Part shown: piece by piece, positions 9,326 through 16,759 of the stretch | Layout: each line of letters starts with the position of its first letter | How positions within the stretch are numbered: position 1 is the first letter of the stretch | NCBI RefSeq assembly: GCF_025506335.1 | Contig: NZ_JANZYO010000004.1 | Span: 434,001 to 498,000 of the forward strand | Origin: Mumia quercus | GTDB lineage: Bacteria; Actinomycetota; Actinomycetes; Propionibacteriales; Nocardioidaceae | Length of the DNA: 64,000 nucleotides | Direction of reading: 5' to 3' | Program-made: the position numbers and the translations under genes | The notes under the pieces: model-generated | What the model was told of the DNA's origin: nothing | Database searches by the model: none | The model's input: the letters and a program-made list of their open reading frames with translations, nothing else

Positions 9326-9932
9326 GCGCCAGCCCGTCGAAGGCCAGCGTCGCCACGGCGTCGGCGAGCACGGCGGTGTCGACGGGGCCGCCGGGGCGGT
9401 ACCACTCGACCAGCGAGTTGACCATGCCGAAGAGCAGGCGGCTGATGAGGTCCGGGTCGATGTCGGCACGCAGGGCGCCTTCGGCCACGGCGTCCTCGAC
9501 GAGTCCGCTGAGCCGCTCGTCGATCGCGCGCCGCCGCGCCAGCGCGCGCTGCTCCACCTCGCTGTTGCCGTGCACGCGCAGCAGCAGCGTCACCGACGGC
9601 AGGTGAGCGACGAGCACCTCGACGCTCTGCTGTACCGCCGCCCGCAGGCGGTCGTACGCGCTCGTGCCGGGACGTTCCTGAACGGCCTCACCGATCACAG
9701 CTTCGAGTCCGTCGAGCGCCTCGTCCAGCGCGAGGGCCAGGAGGTGCTCCTTGCTGGGGACGTGGTGGTAGATCGCCGACTTGGTCAGGCCGAGCTCACG
9801 GGCGAGGTCGCCGACGCTGGTCGCGTCGTAGCCCTGACGGTTGAACAGGTCGACCGCACGGCGGAGCACCGTCTCCTGGTCGTACCCGGGGCGGCCGCGC
9901 CGCGCCGTACCTCCCGTCGAGCCGGTCACCAT
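9312..9932 (-). CDS. TetR family regulator, probable PaaR
   Basis: A 206-residue TetR protein with an N-terminal helix-turn-helix (TSVGDLARELGLTKSAIYHHVPSKEHLL) at about residues 39-67 and a ligand domain that resembles acyl-CoA-responsive TetR proteins. It closes the phenylacetate cluster convergently and overlaps paaI by 14 bp. By position it is the likely repressor acting at the paaZ-paaA palindrome, with phenylacetyl-CoA as the expected effector (inference from PaaR in other actinobacteria). Confidence 0.82.
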   Translation of the reverse strand: MVTGSTGGTARRGRPGYDQETVLRRAVDLFNRQGYDATSVGDLARELGLTKSAIYHHVPSKEHLLALALDEALDGLEAVIGEAVQERPGTSAYDRLRAAVQQSVEVLVAHLPSVTLLLRVHGNSEVEQRALARRRAIDERLSGLVEDAVAEGALRADIDPDLISRLLFGMVNSLVEWYRPGGPVDTAVLADAVATLAFDGLALRER

Positions 9933-10023
9933 GGCCTCAGGCTCTCACAGACGACGAGAGGCAGTCACGACTCGGTGCAAGGTCTGGGGTCCGTGGAGGT
10001 GCCGCACTAGTCTCGGGGTCGAC

Positions 10024-11268
10024 ATGGACGAGAGCGACGTGCCCGACCGCGGCGAGACGGCGGAGCCGCCCCTGCGCCGTCGGCGGTGGTGGATCGCCGC
10101 GGCCGTCGGTGTCGTCGGGGTGTGCGTCGCGGTGGTCGCCGTCTTCCTGGTCCGTGGGCCGCTCGCCGGCGCCGACGAGGACGACCCGCGCGGCGACGCG
10201 TCCCCCGCGACCCAGGAGCCGATGACGTCGACCGCGTCGCCCTGCGTGACGATCCCCCGGCTCCGTACGCTCGCCGACCTGCAGAGCATCGTCGACACGA
10301 CCCGCGGAGGACCGGCGCTCCAGGGCGCCGACGTGGGCGCCGACCTCGAGCTCGAGGACGGACGCCGGATCTGGGTGATGGGTGACACGCTGCGCGCGCC
10401 CGACTTCGAGGGTCAACGCTTTGTCCGCAACTCGATGCTGCTCATCTCCGACGGCTGTGCGCAGACGGTCCTCCCGGAGGACCGCGGCGCGCTGATCCCG
10501 GACCGCTCGGACGGGGTCGGCTACTGGCCCATGTCGATCGGGCGCGTCCACCGCAACGGCGTCGACGTGGTCGGTGTCGGGGTGCAACGGGTGCGCAGCA
10601 GCGGCGGCGTCGCGAGCACGGACTTCGAGAACCTCGGTCCCGCGATCGCCGTGTTCCACGTCGAGCCGGGCGGTGTCCCGCAGCTCGTCGAGGTGAAGGA
10701 CCTCGGCCGCGACGACCCGAGCCGCAAGCGGCCCACGTGGGGCGCGGCCGTGGCGGTCTCGGACGAGTGGGTCTATCTGTACGGCACCGCCAACCCCGAG
10801 GTCGAGGGCGTCTTCGGCTACTCGCTGCGGGTGGCGCGCGTGCACATCGACCACCTGCGAGACCAGTCCATGTGGCGCTACTGGGACGGGTCGGAGTGGA
10901 GCCGCAGCGCCGACCGGGCGGTCGAGCTGATCCCCGCCCAGGGCGGCGTGTCCCAGACGCTCAGCGTGTTCGAGCAGGACGGGTCCTGGTACGCGGTGAG
11001 CAAGCAGGACGAGTTCCTCGGGCAGGACCTCGTGATCTGGAAGGCGCCCGCGCCGACGGGCCCGTTCACGCGGGCGTCCACGGTCGCGCGGATCCCGTCC
11101 AACGCGGTCACGGGCCAGCTCCGCTACATGCCGCTCGCCCATCCCGCGATCCTCCCCAAGGCGGGAACGGTCGTCGTCTCGTACAGCCGCAACAACACCG
11201 ACGTCGGCAAGGTCGAGGCCAACCCGTTCCTCTACCGTCCGGCGTTCATCCGCGTACGCCTGCCTTGA
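10024..11268 (+). CDS. Membrane-anchored DUF4185-like beta-propeller protein
   Basis: A 414-residue protein with a cytoplasmic acidic/Arg-rich N-terminus, one membrane segment (about residues 22-44, WIAAAVGVVGVCVAVVAVFL) and a large extracytoplasmic domain. Segments such as IWVMGDTL, YWPMSIG, VYLYGT, WKAPAPTGPF and LPKAGTVVVSYSRNN resemble DUF4185/glycosidase-like five-bladed propellers. Those proteins are of unknown function, possibly carbohydrate binding or cleaving. A TAGTCT hexamer lies 10 nt before the ATG. The gene stands alone, divergent from the paa TetR gene. Confidence 0.65.
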   Translation: MDESDVPDRGETAEPPLRRRRWWIAAAVGVVGVCVAVVAVFLVRGPLAGADEDDPRGDASPATQEPMTSTASPCVTIPRLRTLADLQSIVDTTRGGPALQGADVGADLELEDGRRIWVMGDTLRAPDFEGQRFVRNSMLLISDGCAQTVLPEDRGALIPDRSDGVGYWPMSIGRVHRNGVDVVGVGVQRVRSSGGVASTDFENLGPAIAVFHVEPGGVPQLVEVKDLGRDDPSRKRPTWGAAVAVSDEWVYLYGTANPEVEGVFGYSLRVARVHIDHLRDQSMWRYWDGSEWSRSADRAVELIPAQGGVSQTLSVFEQDGSWYAVSKQDEFLGQDLVIWKAPAPTGPFTRASTVARIPSNAVTGQLRYMPLAHPAILPKAGTVVVSYSRNNTDVGKVEANPFLYRPAFIRVRLP

Positions 11269-11344
11269 CGCGCGCCCGCGTGTCCTCGCACACCGGGCGC
11301 ACAAGCACCCTTAGTGTGCGGAACAGGACGAACGAGGGGGCGCC

Positions 11345-11908
11345 ATGACCGATCTTGCCGGGACCATCACGTCAGCCACGAGGTCTGCCTGGTGGATCGT
11401 GGTCCTCCGCGGTGTCATCGCGATCGCGTTCGGCATCCTCGCTCTCGTCTATCCCGAGACCACGGCCAAGGCGATCGTCATCGTCTTCGGCATCTGGGCG
11501 CTCGCCGACGGCGTCATGGCGCTGGTCAGCATCGTCACCGGTGGCGGGCGGGCGTGGGGATGGTTGCTGCTCGAAGGTGTCCTCGGCATCGCCGCCGGCG
11601 TCATCGCCTTCCGCGAGCCGGAGATCACCGTGTTCGCCCTCGTCCTCGTGATCGCGTTCTGGTCGCTGATGATCGGCGTGCTCGAGGTGTCGGGGTCCCT
11701 CCAGCTGCGCCAGGTGCCCGGCAGCGGATGGGGATGGCTTCTCGCCGCCGGCATCGCGTCGCTGCTCTTCGGCATCCTGCTGATCGCCAACCCGGGCATC
11801 GGTGCCGCGACCCTTCTCGTCCTCATCGGGATCTACGCGCTCGTGATCGGCGTCTTCTGGCTGATCAGCGCGTTCCTGTTCCGCAAGGCGGTCAACCAGC
11901 TCGCCTAA
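11345..11908 (+). CDS. HdeD/DUF308 family membrane protein
   Basis: A 187-residue polytopic protein with about six hydrophobic segments and the internal repeat of the HdeD family, seen in FGILALVYPE, AAGVIAFREPE and LLFGILLIANPG. HdeD in E. coli is linked to acid resistance; the role here is unknown. The start follows GAGGGGGCGCC. A TAGTGT -10-like hexamer lies at 11312. A near-perfect bidirectional terminator follows the stop. Confidence 0.82.
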   Translation: MTDLAGTITSATRSAWWIVVLRGVIAIAFGILALVYPETTAKAIVIVFGIWALADGVMALVSIVTGGGRAWGWLLLEGVLGIAAGVIAFREPEITVFALVLVIAFWSLMIGVLEVSGSLQLRQVPGSGWGWLLAAGIASLLFGILLIANPGIGAATLLVLIGIYALVIGVFWLISAFLFRKAVNQLA

Positions 11909-11921
11909 GGGCCACAGGCGC

Positions 11922-11958
11922 CAACGCCCCACGCTGCGACCAGGGCCGTGGGGCGTTG
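11922..11958. terminator. Bidirectional hairpin between HdeD-like and P450 genes
   Basis: Perfect 12-bp arms CAACGCCCCACG (11922-11933) and CGTGGGGCGTTG (11947-11958) around a 13-nt loop, lying between two convergent genes. T-rich sequence is scarce on both sides. It probably ends both transcripts. Confidence 0.65.
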
Positions 11959-11978
11959 TGCTGCTGGTTTCGGTGCGC

Positions 11979-13259
11979 TCAGCCGTACAGGCGTACCGGC
12001 ATGGCGTCGACCCCGTACACGATCGAGCGCTGGCGGAACGCGAGCTCGCTCGGGTCGACGGCGAGCGTCATGTCGGGGAAGCGGCGGAAGAGGCGCGGGT
12101 ACGCGGCGCGCAGCTCCATGCGCGCCAGCTCGGCGCCGACGCAGCGGTGGAAGCCGTAGCCGAAGGTGATGTGGGAGACGGGCCAGTCGCGGTGCGGGTT
12201 GAAGTGCTCGAGGTCGGGGCCGCTGGTGCGGTGGTCGCGGTTGGCGCCCGACAGGGAGCAGACGACGACGTCGCCCTTCGCGATCTGCTGACCGAACAGC
12301 TGGTGGTCGACCTTGGCGAACCGCGGGAACGCGACCTGCACGACCGTGAGGTAGCGCAGCATCTCCTCCACGACCGGGTCGACGAACGTGTCGTCGGTGA
12401 TGAGGCGGCGACGCGTCTCATGATCGTTCATCAGCACCATCGCCCCGAGGGCGATCGTGCTCGCGGTCGTCTCGTGGCCGCCGGTGAATGCGCCGTCGGC
12501 GAGGCCGCCGAGGTCGTAGTCGGAGATCTCGTCGCCGACCTCCTCGATGATCTTGCCGATCAGGCCGTCACCGGGGGCGTCGCGCTGCGCCTTGGTGGCG
12601 TTCATGAGGAAGGTGCGCGACTCCGAGATCGCGCCGAAGCTGGCGGCACCCCCGCCGGAGACGTCGAAGCGGGCCGAGCCGAGGGCGAAGAACTCCTCGC
12701 GAGATTCGTCGGGCAGGCCGAGCAGCTCGCAGATGACGAGGAACGGCACCGCGAACGCGAAGTCGGCCATCAGGTCGACCTCGGGGCCCTTCGCCTCCAT
12801 CACCTCGAGCTGGCGCTCGATGATCTCGTCGATCTTCGGCGTGAGGCGGGCGAGCCGCCGCATCGTGAACTCGGGCGTGAGGAGCTTGCGCAGGCGCGTG
12901 TGCTCGGGCGGGTCGGTGAAGCCGAGACCACCGATGTCGCCGTCGGCGGCGCCGACCTCGCCGACGAGCGGGCGGATGTCGTTGCTGTACGACGTGCGGT
13001 CGGCCAGCACCGCCTGCGCCTCGGCGTAGCCTGTGACGAGCCAGATGTTCATGCCGAACAGGCTCGCGAGGCGCTTCACGGGGGCCTCCGCACGGGCCCT
13101 CGCCAAGGCGGGGACGGGGTCCAGCCCCTCGCGTCGCAGGGGCATCAGCCAGCGGTTCGGGACGAAGGTCAGCTTCGAGAGATCGATGCCGTCCTTCTGC
13201 GACCGCAGGACCGTCCGCTGCGCGACCCACGTGAGCAGGTCTGTCGTCATCTTGCGCAT
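11979..13259 (-). CDS. Cytochrome P450
   Basis: A 426-residue soluble bacterial P450. The I-helix oxygen-binding motif is GGHETT (260-265), the EXXR motif is E299-M-L-R302, and the haem-binding loop is FGYGFHRCVG with Cys373 as thiolate ligand. The key residues are intact, so a monooxygenase using external ferredoxin is expected; the substrate is unknown. No ferredoxin or reductase gene is adjacent. An alternative start three codons in (13250) is possible, and neither start has a strong ribosome site. Confidence 0.92.
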   Translation of the reverse strand: MRKMTTDLLTWVAQRTVLRSQKDGIDLSKLTFVPNRWLMPLRREGLDPVPALARARAEAPVKRLASLFGMNIWLVTGYAEAQAVLADRTSYSNDIRPLVGEVGAADGDIGGLGFTDPPEHTRLRKLLTPEFTMRRLARLTPKIDEIIERQLEVMEAKGPEVDLMADFAFAVPFLVICELLGLPDESREEFFALGSARFDVSGGGAASFGAISESRTFLMNATKAQRDAPGDGLIGKIIEEVGDEISDYDLGGLADGAFTGGHETTASTIALGAMVLMNDHETRRRLITDDTFVDPVVEEMLRYLTVVQVAFPRFAKVDHQLFGQQIAKGDVVVCSLSGANRDHRTSGPDLEHFNPHRDWPVSHITFGYGFHRCVGAELARMELRAAYPRLFRRFPDMTLAVDPSELAFRQRSIVYGVDAMPVRLYG

Positions 13260-13314
13260 AGTCCGACAAGGTTAACGTCAGCGCAGGCCGATCCTGCCGC
13301 CGCTTGAGCCGATC

Positions 13315-13692
13315 TCAGGGATGACCCTGAGGACTTTCAGGGAGCATCTCGACCAGGACCGGTACGGCGCTGCGCTCGATCGGCTTCGTGGCCGTGACGA
13401 GGGTCAGGACAGCGCCGTCGCCGCGTGCGCGAAGGGCGGCGAGCGCGTCCCGTCCGGACGGTGTCTCGAGCTCTGACCGGTAGCGGCGGACGAACTCCTC
13501 GTACGGCAGGCCCTCGTGGTGCAGTGCGTTGCGGAGGTCGGTGCTCGGAGCGACGTCCTTGTCCCACGAGTCCAGGGCGAGCGCGTCCTTGCGGACCCCG
13601 CGTGGCCACAGGCGGTCGACAAGGACCCGTACGCCGTCGTCGTCCGACGGCGGGTCGTACGCGCGCTTGCCCTGGATCCGGAGCGGTCCCAT
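13315..13692 (-). CDS. DUF488 (YeaO-like) family protein
   Basis: A 125-residue protein with the DUF488 signature KRAYDPPSDDDGVRVLVDRLWPRG near the start and DLRNALHH ... FVRRYRSEL further on. The function is unknown in characterised genomes. I start it at the ATG at 13692, where family similarity begins. The open frame runs 56 codons further upstream, but only through the palindromic repeat, where it encodes low-complexity sequence. Confidence 0.82.
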   Translation of the reverse strand: MGPLRIQGKRAYDPPSDDDGVRVLVDRLWPRGVRKDALALDSWDKDVAPSTDLRNALHHEGLPYEEFVRRYRSELETPSGRDALAALRARGDGAVLTLVTATKPIERSAVPVLVEMLPESPQGHP

Positions 13693-13738
13693 GCCCCTAG
13701 TCAGCCACGGGACCGCTCCCGATGCTCGCCCAGCCGCT

Positions 13739-13897
13739 GCGCCCGCCCCGTGTCCCGCCCCGTGTCCCGCCCCCGAGGGTTTGCCACGCTGGCGCGGCAA
13801 ACCCTCGGGGACGGGCCGTGGTTGCCGCGCCAACCAGGGTTTCCCACGCTGGCGTGGCAAACCGCACGAGGTACGGGGCGGGGCACGGGGCGGGCGC
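13739..13897. repeat. Nested palindromic repeat, class A copy 1
   Basis: Outer 23-nt arms (13739-13761 and 13875-13897) pair with one mismatch. Inside are hairpins at 13775-13806 and 13838-13863 built on GGTTTGCCACGC-type words, with GGTTGCCGCGCCAACC between them. A 44-nt block (13822-13865) matches the reverse complement of 22701-22744 at 43 positions, so this is a dispersed element and not just a terminator. It fills the gap between the DUF488 gene and the nuclease gene. Confidence 0.8.
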
Positions 13898-13905
13898 GGC
13901 GGGGG

Positions 13906-16683
13906 TCAGCGTCCGAAGACGCGCACCGTCACGGTGGCCTGCGACGCCGCGTGGGTGGCGTCGCCGGAGTAGCGGACCGTCAGCTCGTGCGTCCCCGGCG
14001 GGAGCGCCTTCACCGGCAGCGCGACGAGCGTCACCCCGAGGACGAGGCGCTGGCTCGCGAGAACGGTGTCACCCCTGAGGACGTCGACCGTCCCCGTGGC
14101 GCGCGGCTTGACCTGGGCTGCGACGAGCGGACCGAACAGCGGCGACACACCTGGCGTCGCGACCGCGCTGACCGTTGTCGGCGTGAGCTGCTCCTCCAGC
14201 GCGATCCCGACGAGTGCCGGGTCGTGGTCGCTCGAGCGGAACGGGCTCTCGTCGTAGAAGTCCGTCGCGTTGGCGTGGTAGCGGCTGTACTCGTACGCGA
14301 TCGGCTCCATCGCGTTGATCGACCAGACGCCCATGCCCGTGATGTCCGGCGCCGCGGCCGGCGACGCGAACACGTGGTCGAGCGAGCCGATCTCACCCTC
14401 GAACTGGTACGTCTCCGCCGTCTTGTACTCCTCCTCGAGATCGACGTAGCCGGCCTCGCGCAGGACCGTGATCGGGTCCTCCTTCGAGTACGCGTTGAGG
14501 TCGCCCGTGAGGTAGACCTTCTCGGTCCCGGCCGCAGCCTTGACCTCGTCGGCGAAGGCGACGAGCGACTGGGCCTGCTGGACCCGCTCGGCGTTGCCGG
14601 CACCCTGGTCGGGATCGGGTGTGCCGGAGCGCTTCGACTTGAAGTGGTTGACGATCGCGACGAAGCGGTCGGCCTCCGTGCCGGCCACCGGCTGGAAGGC
14701 CTGCGCGAGCGGCTCACGGGCGTCGGCGAACGCAGGATCGCCCACGAGCACCGTCGACTCACCGACGGTCTCGACGACCGACGGCTTGTAGATGAACGCC
14801 GTACGGATGAAGTCCTGCTCGTCCAGCGGCGGCAGCGTGGCCGGCGACGGGACGTACGCCCAGGTCCCTGCACCGGCGTCGGCGTTGAGCGCCTCGGTCA
14901 GCGCGGCGAGCGCGGTGTCGCGCTCCTGGCCGTAGTACTTCGCGGAGTTCTCGATCTCCTCCAGCGACACGACGTCGGCGTCGAGGGTGTTGATGGCGGT
15001 GACGATCTTGGCCTGCTGCCGGGCGAAGCTCGCGTCGTCGGCCGCACCCCGCGGGCCGGCGTTCCCGGGGCACTCGTCGACCGTCGTCGGCAGGCCGTCG
15101 CGGTCGAGGAAGTAGACGCACTCGATGCCGGTGGCCGCCTTGTAGTCCTCGCCCGTCGTCGTGAAGTAGTTGAGGACGTTGAACGCCGCCAGCTTCACGT
15201 CACCGCCGACCTGCGGTGGCGAGGCGGGACGCTCGGCTCCGCTGAACGTGGCGGGGAGAACGTCGTTGGCGTCGTCCGCCGTCAGCTGTGCCGTCGGCTG
15301 GAGCTTCCAGGCGTTGTTGCGGTAGTCGAGCACGACGTCCTTCGTGAAGGTCGCCTTCGCTCCGACCCGGATCGTGGTGTCGGCGTCGATCCACGGCATC
15401 GGGGTGAACCGACCGCCGCCCGTGTAGTTGGTCGAGGAGCCGTCGTCCAGGGTGATCCGCTTGGTCGCGTTCGCCGCCTTCACCGCCTGCGACTCCGCGC
15501 CGGGTGCGGCGACCTCGGTCGGGACGTACAGCGGCGAGTCGCCGGCGGCGAGGCCGATCTCGGCGAAGGTGTTCGTCGTGTAGTTGTTCGTCACCGTGAA
15601 AGAGCCGGTCGGCGTGACGAGCATGCCCTCCAGCGCCTCGCGGTCAGCGTCCCCGAGCGGCAGCGCCAACGCCGACGACTTGACGGCCTCGGCAGGCTCG
15701 GCGAGCACCTCGACGTCAGCAGCCGACGGCGTGATCTGCGTGAGCCCGTTGAACTCGACGACGGGGCCGGTGATCTTCACGTGGTCGCCCTGAGCGACCT
15801 TGGCGACGGCGGCGCTGCCGAAGACGAAGAGTCCGTCCGAGGCGCCGGGTGTGGCGTCGTTCGCACCGCCGCTGCCCGCGGTCTGGAGGTAGAAACCGTT
15901 GAAGCCACCGGTCGGGTACGCCGCGGTGACGACGCCCTGCGTGATGACGGTGTCCCCCTCGTACGGACTGGCGGCACCGGTCCCCTGGATCTCGGCGATC
16001 GTCCGCTCGACGACCGGGTTCGGGGCGGGCACACAGGCTTCGCCGCACGCCGTCGGAGTTGGCGCGGCCGCCGTGAAGTCGGCGCTGTTGTCGTCGGTGT
16101 CCTCACCGTCCGTACGGTTGAGCGACGAGGTGACCGAGTAGCCGCTGGCCTTGGGCGCGGTCTCGTACGTGTTGGACACGCCGTACCCGAGCACGTCGAC
16201 GACGGCCGGGTTCGCGAGCACCGTGGCACCGTCGCCGGTGAGGGTGGCGTCGGACGACGAGAGCGCGAGCGTGCCGCCGTTGGCGTTGCCGGAGAAGGCG
16301 ATCGTGGACGCCACGTCGGGGGTCGGCAGCGGCGCGCCGTTGGTCGCGTTCGCGTTGCCGCTCACCAGGTAGTGGCCGCCGGGCGGGATGGTCCCCGAGA
16401 GGGCGATCTTGCCGGTGAAGCCGCTGGTGGACGAGTACGAGCGGTACTGCACCGTCCACCCGTCGACGTCGATCTCCTCGTCGGTCGGGTTGTGGAGCTC
16501 GACGAACTTGTTGAGGTAGGTCGCGCCGGCGCTGCCGCCGTTGAGGTACGCCTCGTTGATCACGAGGTGGTCGGCGGGTGCGGCGCTGGCGGGTGCGGCG
16601 AAGGCAGCCAGGCCGCCGGCCGCGAGGGCGCCTGCCGCGAGGAGCGACGTGACGCGTGAGCCGCGTCGTACGGAGAGAGACAC
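13906..16683 (-). CDS. Secreted ExeM/NucH-like endonuclease with lamin-tail and Ig-like domains
   Basis: A 925-residue exported nuclease. A signal peptide ending near ASA|AP is followed by a lamin-tail domain (LVINEAYLNGGS ... FVELHNPTDE), then an OB-like region (DTVITQGVVTAAY). The endonuclease/exonuclease/phosphatase domain shows VKLAAFNVLNYF, SLEEIENS, YLTGDLNAY and SSDHDPAL, covering the metal and His-Asp catalytic motifs. The last ~90 residues form an Ig-like domain (LTVRYSGDATHAASQATVTV). I chose GTG at 16683 because AGGAGG lies 6 nt upstream. It would degrade extracellular DNA. It follows the 5'-nucleotidase gene on the same strand after a strong hairpin. Confidence 0.88.
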   Translation of the reverse strand: MSLSVRRGSRVTSLLAAGALAAGGLAAFAAPASAAPADHLVINEAYLNGGSAGATYLNKFVELHNPTDEEIDVDGWTVQYRSYSSTSGFTGKIALSGTIPPGGHYLVSGNANATNGAPLPTPDVASTIAFSGNANGGTLALSSSDATLTGDGATVLANPAVVDVLGYGVSNTYETAPKASGYSVTSSLNRTDGEDTDDNSADFTAAAPTPTACGEACVPAPNPVVERTIAEIQGTGAASPYEGDTVITQGVVTAAYPTGGFNGFYLQTAGSGGANDATPGASDGLFVFGSAAVAKVAQGDHVKITGPVVEFNGLTQITPSAADVEVLAEPAEAVKSSALALPLGDADREALEGMLVTPTGSFTVTNNYTTNTFAEIGLAAGDSPLYVPTEVAAPGAESQAVKAANATKRITLDDGSSTNYTGGGRFTPMPWIDADTTIRVGAKATFTKDVVLDYRNNAWKLQPTAQLTADDANDVLPATFSGAERPASPPQVGGDVKLAAFNVLNYFTTTGEDYKAATGIECVYFLDRDGLPTTVDECPGNAGPRGAADDASFARQQAKIVTAINTLDADVVSLEEIENSAKYYGQERDTALAALTEALNADAGAGTWAYVPSPATLPPLDEQDFIRTAFIYKPSVVETVGESTVLVGDPAFADAREPLAQAFQPVAGTEADRFVAIVNHFKSKRSGTPDPDQGAGNAERVQQAQSLVAFADEVKAAAGTEKVYLTGDLNAYSKEDPITVLREAGYVDLEEEYKTAETYQFEGEIGSLDHVFASPAAAPDITGMGVWSINAMEPIAYEYSRYHANATDFYDESPFRSSDHDPALVGIALEEQLTPTTVSAVATPGVSPLFGPLVAAQVKPRATGTVDVLRGDTVLASQRLVLGVTLVALPVKALPPGTHELTVRYSGDATHAASQATVTVRVFGR

Positions 16684-16716
16684 CTTGATCCTCCTGGATC
16701 GGTGGGTGGAAGAGAA

Positions 16717-16752
16717 CGGCCCGGGCACACGAGGGAGCGTGTGCCCGGGCCG
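16717..16752 (-). terminator. Perfect 15-bp hairpin after the 5'-nucleotidase gene
   Basis: Arms CGGCCCGGGCACACG (16717-16731) and its exact complement (16738-16752) surround a 6-nt loop, 7 nt beyond the stop of the minus-strand 5'-nucleotidase gene. There is no U-tract. Probable GC-type terminator separating that gene from the nuclease gene. Confidence 0.7.
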
Positions 16753-16759
16753 AAGCGGC

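Noticed and set aside
13693-13860. N-terminal extension of the DUF488 protein
   Set aside because: The extra 56 codons run through the palindromic repeat and encode low-complexity sequence without family similarity.
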